Shown piece after piece: positions 5,372-12,354 of a stretch of DNA of 12,354 nucleotides (its first letter is position 1; every line of letters begins with the position of its first letter). Position numbers and translations under genes: made by a program. Below the pieces are notes generated by a model. That model was not told where the DNA came from and ran no database searches. It saw only the letters and a program-made list of their open reading frames with translations. Origin of the DNA: JACQAI01 sp035507915 (GTDB lineage: Bacteria; Pseudomonadota; Alphaproteobacteria; Elsterales; Elsteraceae); the NCBI GenBank assembly GCA_035507915.1, contig DATJNS010000460.1, positions 1 through 12,354 on the forward strand, given 5' to 3'.

Positions 5372-6993
5372 CGCCGTTCCCCGACCATGATCGCCGGCAC
5401 TGCCGTCCCCCGCGTCGCAATCGCGTGCGCGATCGGGAAGCCGTAATTGACGACAGTCAGCGCGATCATCAGGCCAAGCCAAAGGCCCAGCCCGTTCAGC
5501 GCGGCCGGCACCGTACGGGGCGGTCGCACCGCGACACTGAAGCGGTAAGTCTCGGGCGCGACGCGCGGCGCAACTTGGCCACGCAGCAGCACGAAAAGAA
5601 ACAGCGCCGCCGAGACCACGAGGATCGCGCCGCCGACGACCGACATGACGACCGGCGCCGCCTGCGCGGCGATCGTCGGATCGGTGTAGTCGTAGAAGGC
5701 CATGCGGCGCGGCATGCCGAGGATGCCGACCCAGTGCCATGGGAAGGTCAGGATGATCATGCCGACGCACCACAGCCAGAGCTGCGCGCGCATGAGTCCG
5801 AGACCGTCGAGCGCGCGCCCGGTCAGGTGGGGCCAGATGTCATAGGCGATCACGAAATACATGATCACGATCGCGCCGGCGAAGATCAGGTGGAAGTGCC
5901 CGGTGACCCACTGCGTGTTGTGGATCGTCGCGTCGAGCTGGTAGCTCATGTTGATGATGCCGCCGGCGCCGCCGAACCCCAGCATCACGAACGACAGCGC
6001 CAGCCCCAGCATCGCCGGATTGCGCCACGGCAGCGCCGCCAGCCAGCCGAGCACCCCTTTGCCGCCGCGCAGCCGTCCCGCGATCTCGACCGACGCGCAG
6101 ATCGTGAACACGGTCAGCAAGGTGGGCACGGTGACGAGCGCGGTGAAGACCGAATGCAGGTATTTGAACCCGGCCCCGACCTCCGGATCCTCGAATGCAT
6201 GATGGATGCCGATCGGCATCGCGACGACGAGGAACGAGGCGAAGGAAATCCTTCCCATCGTGTCGCTGAACAGCCGCCCGCCGATCGCGCGCGGCACGAT
6301 CGTGTAATAGGCGATGTAGGTCGGCATCAGCCAGAAATAGACGATCGCGTGCAGCGTCCAGGAGAACAGGACGCGCGCCAGCCCGGCATCGATCGTGTCG
6401 CGCAGCCCGAGCGCCACCGGGATGATCTGGAACAGAATCTCGAGCGCGGCGCCGACCGCGGTCCAGCCCCAGAGATAGGAGCCGGCGACCGTCGCGAACA
6501 TCGGGAACGGCACCGGCGCGCCGGGATTGTCGCGCTTCCAGCGGTACAGGTTCGCGGACATCAGCGCGACCCAAATCCACGAGCCGACGACGACGAGGAC
6601 GAGACCGATGTAATAGAAGGCGTTGCCGACCAGCGGCGGGTAGAAGGTGTAGAGCACCGAGGCACGGCCGAGCGCCACCGGGACGATCGCGCTGATCGTG
6701 CCCACGACCGCCAGCGCCCATCCGAGCCACGCCCAGCGCAGGCCGATCATCGGACGCTTGAGCGCCTGCTCGGTCACGAAATAGCCGAACCCCATCGCGA
6801 CCAGGGTCGGCATCACGTAGGCCATCGTCGTGCCGTGCGCGGTGACCGAGCGGTAATACAGCTCGGGGTCGCCGATCCAGGCGGCAAGCGGGCTGCGGAC
6901 GTACATCTGCCATTCGCCGAGCAGCAGCGCGCCGCCAAAGCCGACGAAGGCGACCCAGAAATGGGCGAGGACCAGGCGCCGGCTATTCCACAC
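5368..6993 (-). CDS. cbaA: B-family (ba3-like) heme-copper oxidase subunit I
   Basis: A 541-residue membrane protein, catalytic subunit of a terminal O2 reductase. Ligands are in the expected places: His53 (TAHGTTMAY) and His368 for the low-spin heme, His366 for the high-spin heme (TGHFHL), and His215, His264 and His265 for CuB. The HAIVY segment (215-219) keeps the Tyr that crosslinks to the CuB His in O2 reductases. Alignment by eye follows Thermus thermophilus ba3 through GGRLFSDTMGR, IHHAFEDPE, AGRLRGG, GGAGGIIN and WVTGHFHL, placing it in the B family rather than A or cbb3. The common W-T-G-H-P around the first CuB His reads W-T-L-H-A here. The GTG start at 6993 overlaps the end of subunit II by 11 bases and is supported by GGAGG seven bases upstream. 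Heme type is not readable from sequence. Confidence 0.93.
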   Translation of the reverse strand: MWNSRRLVLAHFWVAFVGFGGALLLGEWQMYVRSPLAAWIGDPELYYRSVTAHGTTMAYVMPTLVAMGFGYFVTEQALKRPMIGLRWAWLGWALAVVGTISAIVPVALGRASVLYTFYPPLVGNAFYYIGLVLVVVGSWIWVALMSANLYRWKRDNPGAPVPFPMFATVAGSYLWGWTAVGAALEILFQIIPVALGLRDTIDAGLARVLFSWTLHAIVYFWLMPTYIAYYTIVPRAIGGRLFSDTMGRISFASFLVVAMPIGIHHAFEDPEVGAGFKYLHSVFTALVTVPTLLTVFTICASVEIAGRLRGGKGVLGWLAALPWRNPAMLGLALSFVMLGFGGAGGIINMSYQLDATIHNTQWVTGHFHLIFAGAIVIMYFVIAYDIWPHLTGRALDGLGLMRAQLWLWCVGMIILTFPWHWVGILGMPRRMAFYDYTDPTIAAQAAPVVMSVVGGAILVVSAALFLFVLLRGQVAPRVAPETYRFSVAVRPPRTVPAALNGLGLWLGLMIALTVVNYGFPIAHAIATRGTAVPAIMVGERR

Positions 6994-7555
6994 AGCTCAG
7001 CCTCCGGTGCTGCGCCGCCAGCCGCGCGAAGGCGGCCCTGTCGATGACCTTTACCCGCGCCCACATCCCCTCATGGCCGACGCCGCAGAATTCATGGCAC
7101 GGCATCAGCCGCTCGCCGGGCGTATCGAAGCGCGCCCGCAGGCTGGAGATGTAACCCGGCACCAGCATCAGGTTGATGTTGGTGTCGGCGACCAGAAAAC
7201 CGTGCACCACATCGGCGCTGGTCATGCGAAAGGTGACTTGCGCGCCGGTGGGAACCAGCAGGCAGGACGGCGTGAACGAATATTGCTGGCCGACCGCGCG
7301 CACCGTCACCGAACCGTCGGGCTCGAGCGCGCTGCCGAGATTGCTTTCGATGAATTCGCCGGCGAGATGCAGCGTGCGCGGGTCGATCGTCTCGACCTGG
7401 GCCTGCGGCACCGCCGCGTGACGCAGCCCGGAATAGGTGGCGATCGCGACCAGCAGGACGATGATCGCGACCATGACGCCGGCCCAGCGATGCTCGACGC
7501 GCTCGGCATGCTCGGCGGCGGGATCGGAGGGCGGCGGCGAGGCCAGGTCGGTCAT
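6983..7555 (-). CDS. cbaB: Cytochrome c oxidase subunit II with CuA centre (ba3-like)
   Basis: A 190-residue protein with one N-terminal membrane span (about 25-44) and a periplasmic cupredoxin domain. The binuclear CuA ligands are complete: His118 (VVHGF), Cys153, Cys157, His161 and Met164 in PCHEFCGVGHEGM, with Glu155 as the backbone-carbonyl ligand position. The single span and short length match the B-family subunit II (the Thermus protein is about 168 residues) rather than the two-span A-type CoxB. VPGYISSLRARFDTPGE aligns with the Thermus VLPGEVST region. It accepts electrons from cytochrome c and passes them to the low-spin heme of subunit I. The ATG overlaps the stop of the small membrane peptide by four bases (ATGA, 7555-7552). 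A short tail after the last strand adds an extra Cys near the end. Confidence 0.93.
   Translation of the reverse strand: MTDLASPPPSDPAAEHAERVEHRWAGVMVAIIVLLVAIATYSGLRHAAVPQAQVETIDPRTLHLAGEFIESNLGSALEPDGSVTVRAVGQQYSFTPSCLLVPTGAQVTFRMTSADVVHGFLVADTNINLMLVPGYISSLRARFDTPGERLMPCHEFCGVGHEGMWARVKVIDRAAFARLAAQHRRLSCVE
7001..7005 (-). promoter_or_regulatory. Shine-Dalgarno GGAGG deciding the GTG start of oxidase subunit I
   Basis: GGAGG on the minus strand lies inside the end of the subunit II gene, seven bases before the GTG at 6993-6991. It supports a genuine GTG start and an 11-base gene overlap. Confidence 0.75.
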
Positions 7556-7737
7556 GACGCGATCGCCCGCGGCAGAAAGACGGCGAGGTAGAACGCCAGC
7601 CAGATCGCGACGACGATCGCGGTCGCGACTCCGGCGAGCACGAGGGCGCCAAGCGCGCCCGAGCGCAAGATCGCGTTCACCGCCGCGTCGTCCCGCGGAG
7701 ACGCGCCGTCATCCGACATCGGATCCGAGTTCAGCAT
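7552..7737 (-). CDS. Small single-span membrane protein of the oxidase operon (possible subunit IIa-like)
   Basis: A 61-residue peptide with a polar, Asp-rich N-terminus and one hydrophobic span from about residue 28 to 55, ending FLPRAIAS. It lies 18 bases after the triheme cytochrome gene and overlaps subunit II by four bases (ATGA). A GGAGG lies 12 bases before the ATG at 7737, a long spacing; a second ATG at 7719 (residue 7) has no better site. Thermus ba3 has a one-helix subunit IIa, so by position and topology this could be an equivalent. I see no diagnostic sequence identity, so that role is an inference from context. Confidence 0.75.
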   Translation of the reverse strand: MLNSDPMSDDGASPRDDAAVNAILRSGALGALVLAGVATAIVVAIWLAFYLAVFLPRAIAS

Positions 7738-7755
7738 CGCGGCGTCCGTCCTCCG

Positions 7756-9012
7756 TCAGTCGAGGGGCACTTTGCGCAGGGCGTTGGCCTGGCTCGCCGA
7801 CACCGCGGCACCCCGGTTGCCCCAGGCGGCGCGGATGAAGGTGACGACGGCGGCGACGTCGTCGTCCGACAGGTTCTGCGCGAAAGGCGGCATGCCGTAG
7901 GGCATCGGATTGCCCGCCGTGCCCGGCGGCAGGCCGCCATTGAGCACCATGCGGATCGGGTTGACCGCCGACTCCATCTGGATCGACGGGTTGCCGGCGA
8001 GCGGCGGGTAGTCGGGAGGCATGCCGCGGCCGTCCGCGCCGTGGCAGCTCGCACAGCGCGTCTGGTAGACGGTCTGCCCCAAGCTCATCAGCAAACTGCT
8101 CTCCGACGGCGACACGGCGGTCGGTTCGGGACCCGGCGGGCTACCCTCGGCGAGGCTCTTGAGATAGATCGCCATCGCCCGCACGTCGGCATCGCTGAGA
8201 TGTTGCAGGCTGTTGAACGTGACCTCGGCCATCGGCCCGTAAACCGCGCCGCGATGCGACACGCCGGTGCGCAACAGCCCGACGATCTCCTCGATGCTCC
8301 ACTCGCCGAGCCCCGCCTCCCGGTTCGAGGTCAGCGACGGCGCATACCAGTTCTGCATCGGGATCAGCCCGCCCTCGAACGCCTTCGACTCGGGCGAGCC
8401 GCCGAGCGCGTTGATCGGCGAATGGCACATCGCGCAATGTCCGAGCCCGCCGACGAGATAGGCGCCGCGATTCCACTCGGGCGATTTGGTCGCGTCGGGC
8501 TGGTATTCGCCTTGGTTGAAGTACAGCGTGCGCCAGCCCAGGATCAGCTGGCGGTTGTCGTAGGGGAACTGCAGGTCATTCACCCGGTTCGACCGGCTCA
8601 CCGCCGGGATCGAGCGCAGATAGGCGAAGATCGCGTCGGAATCGGCGCGCGTCACCTTGGTGTATGACGCGTAGGGCATGACCGGATAGAGCAGGCCGCC
8701 ATCCGGGAAGCGGCCCTCGTGCATCGTCTTGTAGAAATCGTCCGCGGTCCATTTGCCGATCCCGGTCGCCGGGTCGGGGGTCACGTTGGACGAGTAGATC
8801 GTGCCGAACGGCGTGGGCAGCGCCCGGCCGCCGGCGAACAGCGGGCCCCCAGGGTCGGTATGGCAGGCGATGCAATCGCCGGCCTTGGCGAGGTATTCGC
8901 CCTGGGCGACGAGGGCATGGTCATCCGCCGCGAGCGCGATGGTCGGCAGGCCCCAGCCGGCGAACGACATGCCGGCGATCAACAGCCATGAGGTGAGCCG
9001 GTCGTTCCACAT
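7756..9012 (-). CDS. Triheme periplasmic cytochrome c, alcohol-dehydrogenase cytochrome-subunit type
   Basis: A 418-residue exported protein with signal peptide 1-28 (cleavage after ALA) and three c-type heme sites: CIACH (47-51), CAMCH (193-197) and CASCH (320-324). The layout, with GEYLAKAGDCIACHTDPGG, FGTIYSSNVTPDPATGIGKW, GAYLVGGLGHCAMCHSP and RCASCHGADGRGMP, matches the cytochrome subunit of membrane alcohol, gluconate and aldehyde dehydrogenases (AdhB-like family). In those systems the protein passes electrons from a PQQ, flavin or molybdenum dehydrogenase to the respiratory chain; no dehydrogenase gene is in the window. Start ATG 9012 has GAGGAG five bases upstream and lies nine bases past the stop of the preceding diheme cytochrome gene. 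Placement in front of the CuA oxidase genes suggests an electron donor or relay. Confidence 0.92.
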   Translation of the reverse strand: MWNDRLTSWLLIAGMSFAGWGLPTIALAADDHALVAQGEYLAKAGDCIACHTDPGGPLFAGGRALPTPFGTIYSSNVTPDPATGIGKWTADDFYKTMHEGRFPDGGLLYPVMPYASYTKVTRADSDAIFAYLRSIPAVSRSNRVNDLQFPYDNRQLILGWRTLYFNQGEYQPDATKSPEWNRGAYLVGGLGHCAMCHSPINALGGSPESKAFEGGLIPMQNWYAPSLTSNREAGLGEWSIEEIVGLLRTGVSHRGAVYGPMAEVTFNSLQHLSDADVRAMAIYLKSLAEGSPPGPEPTAVSPSESSLLMSLGQTVYQTRCASCHGADGRGMPPDYPPLAGNPSIQMESAVNPIRMVLNGGLPPGTAGNPMPYGMPPFAQNLSDDDVAAVVTFIRAAWGNRGAAVSASQANALRKVPLD

Positions 9013-9017
9013 GGCGT

Positions 9018-9023
9018 CTCCTC
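9018..9023 (-). promoter_or_regulatory. Shine-Dalgarno of the triheme cytochrome gene
   Basis: GAGGAG on the minus strand lies five bases before the ATG at 9012 and overlaps the TGA of the upstream diheme cytochrome gene, consistent with coupled translation. Confidence 0.7.
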
Positions 9024-9762
9024 AATGCGGCTGGCTGCCGCAGGCGAACGGCATCGCCAGCGTGCCATGCGGAACGGGCGACGGATCGGCCGGAACCGGT
9101 TGGGCCGCGAGATACGCCGCGACCGCGGTGACGTCGCTTTCGGTCAGGCTCGCGGCGACGAGCTGCATGCAATCGGGCGCCGCCGCGGTGCGCGTCCCGT
9201 AGCGGAACGCACCGAGCTGCGCGCTGACGTAGCTCGCATGCAATCCGACGAGGCCGGGAATGCCGGGCTCCATTCCCGTCAGCTTGGGACCGTGACACCC
9301 GGCACAGGCCGGAACGCCCTTCGCCTGGTCGCCGTCGGTGACCAGCGACTTGCCGCGAGCCAGCACCACGGGGCTGGCGTCGCTCACGGCCGCCGCCTTC
9401 GCCGGCGGTCGCAGCGCAGCGAAATACGCGGCGATCTTCTGCAGGTAGGCGTCCGTCTGATATTCGAGCAGGTAGTTCATCGGCGAGTAGCGGCGACGCC
9501 CGTCGCGAAACGCAATGAGCTGATGTGTCAGATAGCCGGCCGGCTTGCCGGCGAGACGTGGGAAATAGTCGTCGTCCGTCCCCTGTCCCTGCTCGCCGTG
9601 ACACGACACGCAGGCGCGCACGCGCGCCTCGAGCGTGTCGGGGGCGCGTGGCGTCGGCGGCGCTTGTGCGAACGCCGCGCCGCACAGCACCAACGAAACG
9701 ACGCATCCCACGCCGAGCGAGACCCAACGGGCGATCGCCAACGCGGGGAGTCCGCGGGTCAT
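9022..9762 (-). CDS. Diheme cytochrome c (c4/c553-like), first gene of the oxidase operon
   Basis: A 246-residue exported protein with a hydrophobic signal peptide (about 1-32, AFA cleavage before Gln33) and two tandem cytochrome c domains: CVSCH (51-55) and CAGCH (153-157). Domain 1 has YFPRLAGKPAGYLTHQLIAF and a probable axial Met95; domain 2 has GIPGLVGLHASYVSAQLGAFRYG and a probable axial Met199. This is the cytochrome c4 pattern. Two extra cysteines, Cys198 and one near the C-terminus, could form a disulfide. The ATG at 9762 has only a weak GGCGG-like ribosome site but is the natural start for the signal peptide. As first gene of the minus-strand operon it is the likely soluble electron shuttle to the downstream cytochromes and CuA. 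Confidence 0.9.
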   Translation of the reverse strand: MTRGLPALAIARWVSLGVGCVVSLVLCGAAFAQAPPTPRAPDTLEARVRACVSCHGEQGQGTDDDYFPRLAGKPAGYLTHQLIAFRDGRRRYSPMNYLLEYQTDAYLQKIAAYFAALRPPAKAAAVSDASPVVLARGKSLVTDGDQAKGVPACAGCHGPKLTGMEPGIPGLVGLHASYVSAQLGAFRYGTRTAAAPDCMQLVAASLTESDVTAVAAYLAAQPVPADPSPVPHGTLAMPFACGSQPH

Positions 9763-10109
9763 CGGCCGCCGCCGCTCGATGCGGGATCTCGTCTCGATCT
9801 CACGACATGCCCCCCGCTGACGGCTGGTAGCGGTCGCCCTGGTCGACGGGACCGCAGACCTTTGCGACCCGGCTGCTGCGCTGCAAGCAAGGATTTTAGC
9901 GAACGCGGACTTGCCGGATATTGGACGATGGTATCGGTGGCGCTCACGGCACTGACACGCGCGGGGCAGAGCCGCCCGCACCCCTGCACAGCCCGACCGA
10001 CCGGCGCTGCCGCTCACGGTAGAAAATCCGGGTTCCGAACGGACGGTGTCTCTCGGGTTGATCCAGCCGCGCGCCACGCCCCGAAGCGAAAAGCCTTCTG
10101 AGCTCGGCG
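9763..10109. other. 347-base gene-free region upstream of the oxidase operon
   Basis: No credible gene is seen here: open frames across it are continuations of reading frames antisense or out of frame to the neighbours. On the minus strand a TAAAAT (9898-9893) is a good -10 hexamer for the oxidase operon, giving a leader of about 120 bases, but no TTGACA-like -35 is found at the right distance. No FNR-type TTGAT-N4-ATCAA box and no convincing hairpin terminator for the TonB receptor gene were found. The octamer GCTCACGG occurs twice (near 9950 and 10011) without further symmetry. Confidence 0.5.
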
Positions 10110-12354
10110 TCAGAACGCCACGCGCAGGCCGGCCCACACGCCGATCGGCGCGCCCGGGCTGAGGCTGCGCGGGTTGCTCGCGTTGGGCGCCTGCAGGATC
10201 GGCACCAGACTGGTCGGCGAGAAGGTGCCGAAGGTCGCGTAGTGCGTGTCGGTCGCGTTCTGGATCAGCCCGAACACGGTGACGTGGTCGGTCAGCCGGT
10301 ATTCGGTGTCGAGGTTGAGCACCGCGTAGGCCGCGGTCGGGGCGTTGAGGTTGCTGGCGTCGCCGATCAGGTACTGGCCGCTCGCCGCGCGCAGGGTCGC
10401 GCCGAGCGTCCAGGCCGGCGTGACGTCGCAATCGACGCCGAGCTTGGCGACGTGCGCCGGAACGCCGGGCAGGCGGTCGCCCGGTTGCACGTGAAGCAGG
10501 CCGTTGGCGTCGGCCTGCGGATTGGAGCCGCCGTCGATGGTCAGCGCCGTGCGGTAGGTCGCGTCGGTGTAGGAATAGCTCGCGAAGCCGTGCCAGCGTC
10601 CGACGCGCAGCTCGGCGCTGGTCTCGACGCCCTGCCGTCGCGTCGTGCCGACATTCTCGAAGAAGTCGCGGCCGATCGTCGGGCTGGCGACGAACTGGAT
10701 GTCGTCGTCGCTGTCGGTGCGGAACAGCCCGGCGCGCCAGTTGAGCTCGGCGCCCTCGACGGGCGCCGCGGCGCCGCGCAAGCCGGCCTCGACGGTGCGC
10801 GCGACGACCTGCTTCAGGCCCGGGTCGCCGACGAAGAAGTTGTTGAGGCTGCACGGCGCGAGCGGGCTGGCGCACGACAGCTCGGCCGGCGTCGGCGCGC
10901 GGTTCGCCTCGGCGTAGCCGGCATAGGCGGACAGCGCCGGCGTCAGCTTGTAGGTCAGCCCGGCGCCGGGGTTGAAGCGGCTGTAGACGTGGTCGCCGGT
11001 CAGCGCGGTGCCGAGCTGATCCTTGAGGTCGATGTCGGCGACGTTGAGGCGCCCCGACACGGTCGCCGACAGGGCGTCGGTCACGTCGAGCGTGTCGACC
11101 GCGAACACGCCGTAATACGCGTTCGTGATGCCGACGCGCACCGGCGCGATCGAGCCGTCGGCCTGGTCGACGATCACGCCGGGGCCCGGGAAGCCGCGAT
11201 CGAGACCGAGCGGGCCGATCAGCGTGCTCGCCGCGAAGCTCGTGACGCCGCCGTCGAGGCTGGCGCCGCCGACCAGATGGTTGGGCATGCCGAACGGCTC
11301 GTCCTGGCGGGTCGCCTGCACGGTGCCGCCGTAGCCGTTGGTGATCGTCGCGGTCTGGTTGAGCACCGCGTAGGGCCCGCCGGCGGCGAACTGCGCGAAG
11401 CTCGCCGCGTACGGGCTGCCGGTGACGAAGTTCGTGATCGTGGCGCCGCCCGGGCTGGTGAGCGGCGCGCCCGCCGTGGTGCACAGGAGCGTCGCGTTGC
11501 CGGTGCATGGCTGCACCGACGCGGTGTCGCCGTTGACCGTGCGCTGGTCGAAGTTCTGGTAGTAGAGGTTGCCCTGCAGCGCGGTCGCGTCGTCGATCTC
11601 GTGCGTGCCCGACAGCGCCAGGCGCAGATACTTGTTGCGCGTGTCGTCGGGATGGGTGAACACCGCGGCGCGATCGACCGCGAGCAGATCGACCGGTGTG
11701 GTGCCGTTGCCGGCGAGGTGATTGTCGGCCACGCTGAGGTTCAAGTGCAGCTCGCCCGCGTCGCCGCGCCAGCCGAGATCGCCGTAGAGCTGGCGCTTGT
11801 CCGACGGCGAGAAATCGCGCCAGCCGCTCTCGGCCAGACCGCTGCCGGCGACGTACAGCCCGACCTGGCCGATCTGCCGGCCGGACTCGAACGTGCCCTG
11901 GATGCGGCCGAACGAGCCGCCCGACAGCTCGAGCGTCGTGCCGTGATGGTTGAAGCCGTCCTTGAGCTCGACCGCGAGCGCGCCGCCCAGCGCGTTGAGG
12001 CCGAAGGCCGGGTTCGAGCCGACCAGGTTCATGCTCTTGATCGCGACGTCGGGGATCAGGTCCCAGTTGACCGTGTCGCCGAACGGCTGGTTGAAGCGCC
12101 CGCCGTTGACGTACACGGCGAGGCCTTGCGCGTTGCCGACCAGCGGCGACGCCTGGAAGCCGCGATAGAGCAGGCTCGGCTGGAAGGGATTGCCCTGCGC
12201 GTCCGACAAGGTGACGCCGCCGGCGGCGTCGTCGAGCCCGCGCAGCGCGTCGGTCGGGCCGCCGCGCGCGAGGTCGGGTTGGGTCAGCACGGTCGTCGCG
12301 GCCGGCACCTTGTCGCGATCGATGCCGGAGCCGAGCAGCGGCGTGACGCCGACC
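10110..12354 (-). CDS. TonB-dependent outer-membrane receptor (N-terminus outside the window)
   Basis: 747 residues are visible, and the frame runs off the right edge with no start. The plug domain opens the visible part: VTPLLGSGIDRDKVP, VLTQPDLARGG, then NPFQPSLLYRGFQASPLVGN and NQPFGDTVNWDLIP, a recognisable proteobacterial TonB-receptor subfamily. The 22-stranded barrel follows, with long Gly/Thr/Asp-rich loops, the EANRAPTPAEL segment and alternating aromatic strands, ending in GVWAGLRVAF, whose terminal Phe is the usual barrel-assembly signal. The signal peptide and TonB box should lie upstream beyond 12354. Two loops carry close Cys pairs (around 11480-11512 and 10851-10880). The ligand is unknown; iron-siderophore, heme, copper or cobalamin cannot be distinguished. 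It is on the same strand as the oxidase operon but 347 bases upstream of it, so co-transcription is doubtful. Confidence 0.9.
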   Translation of the reverse strand, partial: VGVTPLLGSGIDRDKVPAATTVLTQPDLARGGPTDALRGLDDAAGGVTLSDAQGNPFQPSLLYRGFQASPLVGNAQGLAVYVNGGRFNQPFGDTVNWDLIPDVAIKSMNLVGSNPAFGLNALGGALAVELKDGFNHHGTTLELSGGSFGRIQGTFESGRQIGQVGLYVAGSGLAESGWRDFSPSDKRQLYGDLGWRGDAGELHLNLSVADNHLAGNGTTPVDLLAVDRAAVFTHPDDTRNKYLRLALSGTHEIDDATALQGNLYYQNFDQRTVNGDTASVQPCTGNATLLCTTAGAPLTSPGGATITNFVTGSPYAASFAQFAAGGPYAVLNQTATITNGYGGTVQATRQDEPFGMPNHLVGGASLDGGVTSFAASTLIGPLGLDRGFPGPGVIVDQADGSIAPVRVGITNAYYGVFAVDTLDVTDALSATVSGRLNVADIDLKDQLGTALTGDHVYSRFNPGAGLTYKLTPALSAYAGYAEANRAPTPAELSCASPLAPCSLNNFFVGDPGLKQVVARTVEAGLRGAAAPVEGAELNWRAGLFRTDSDDDIQFVASPTIGRDFFENVGTTRRQGVETSAELRVGRWHGFASYSYTDATYRTALTIDGGSNPQADANGLLHVQPGDRLPGVPAHVAKLGVDCDVTPAWTLGATLRAASGQYLIGDASNLNAPTAAYAVLNLDTEYRLTDHVTVFGLIQNATDTHYATFGTFSPTSLVPILQAPNASNPRSLSPGAPIGVWAGLRVAF

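Noticed and set aside
5368..6993. Subunit I as a nitric oxide reductase rather than an O2 reductase
   Set aside because: The active-site Tyr (219) is kept in the His-x-x-x-Tyr motif, a full CuA subunit II is next to it, and the sequence follows Thermus ba3 closely. NOR-type enzymes lose this Tyr.
5425..7047. Long plus-strand open frame (540 codons) opposite oxidase subunit I
   Set aside because: Its product is low-complexity Arg/Asp/His-rich sequence mirroring the codons of a clearly real heme-copper oxidase gene.
9680..9762. Lipoprotein cleavage site at Cys20 or Cys27 in the first diheme cytochrome
   Set aside because: Residues before the cysteines do not fit a lipobox (Leu at -1 of Cys27; Gly at -3 of Cys20), and a normal AFA signal-peptidase site follows.
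1..12354. CRISPR array, tRNA, rRNA, insertion sequence or prophage genes
   Set aside because: No regularly spaced repeats, no tRNA-like cloverleaf noticed, and no transposase or integrase reading frames were seen on either strand.

Overview
The window is GC-rich with densely packed genes. It looks like a chromosomal segment from an alphaproteobacterium, perhaps of the Rhizobiales or Rhodospirillales/Reyranella type. This is inferred from base composition, a PHB/PHA-accumulation-regulator domain, a TonB-receptor subfamily and the gene style; no rRNA or marker gene is present. I see no tRNA, CRISPR array, insertion sequence or phage gene.

Left part (1-3231). The 3' end of an unassigned gene is followed by a very small minus-strand protein that consists almost only of the PHB/PHA accumulation regulator DNA-binding domain. 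Divergent from it is a tight plus-strand ABC transporter operon of the phosphonate/phosphite (PhnD-PhnE-PhnC) family: a Tat-type periplasmic binding protein, one permease and one ATPase. No C-P lyase, phosphonatase or phosphite dehydrogenase gene is in view, so the substrate is open. The operon ends in two near-identical hairpin-forming repeats, which also lie at the 3' end of the convergent next gene.

Middle (3232-4582). A minus-strand old-yellow-enzyme (YqjM-like) flavin oxidoreductase has His at the position where classical YqjM-type enzymes carry a flavin-tuning Cys.

Core (4583-9762). A six-gene minus-strand respiratory operon encodes, in transcription order, a soluble diheme cytochrome c, a triheme cytochrome c like the cytochrome subunit of membrane alcohol dehydrogenases, a 61-residue single-span membrane peptide, a CuA subunit II, a B-family (ba3-like) heme-copper oxidase subunit I, and a membrane-anchored diheme cytochrome c. 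The last four genes overlap end to end (ATGA, 11 nt, ATGA). The likely electron path is periplasmic donors, then seven c-type hemes on three proteins, then CuA, then the heme/CuB site that reduces O2. No subunit III, heme A/O synthase or copper chaperone gene is in the window.

Right part (9763-12354). After 347 bases with no gene comes a TonB-dependent outer-membrane receptor on the minus strand, cut at its N-terminus by the window edge.

I do not see a clearly new biological system. The most unusual content is the oxidase operon, with its dedicated multiheme set and a rewritten CuB-loop motif, then the His-for-Cys flavoenzyme and the free-standing PHB-regulator domain.
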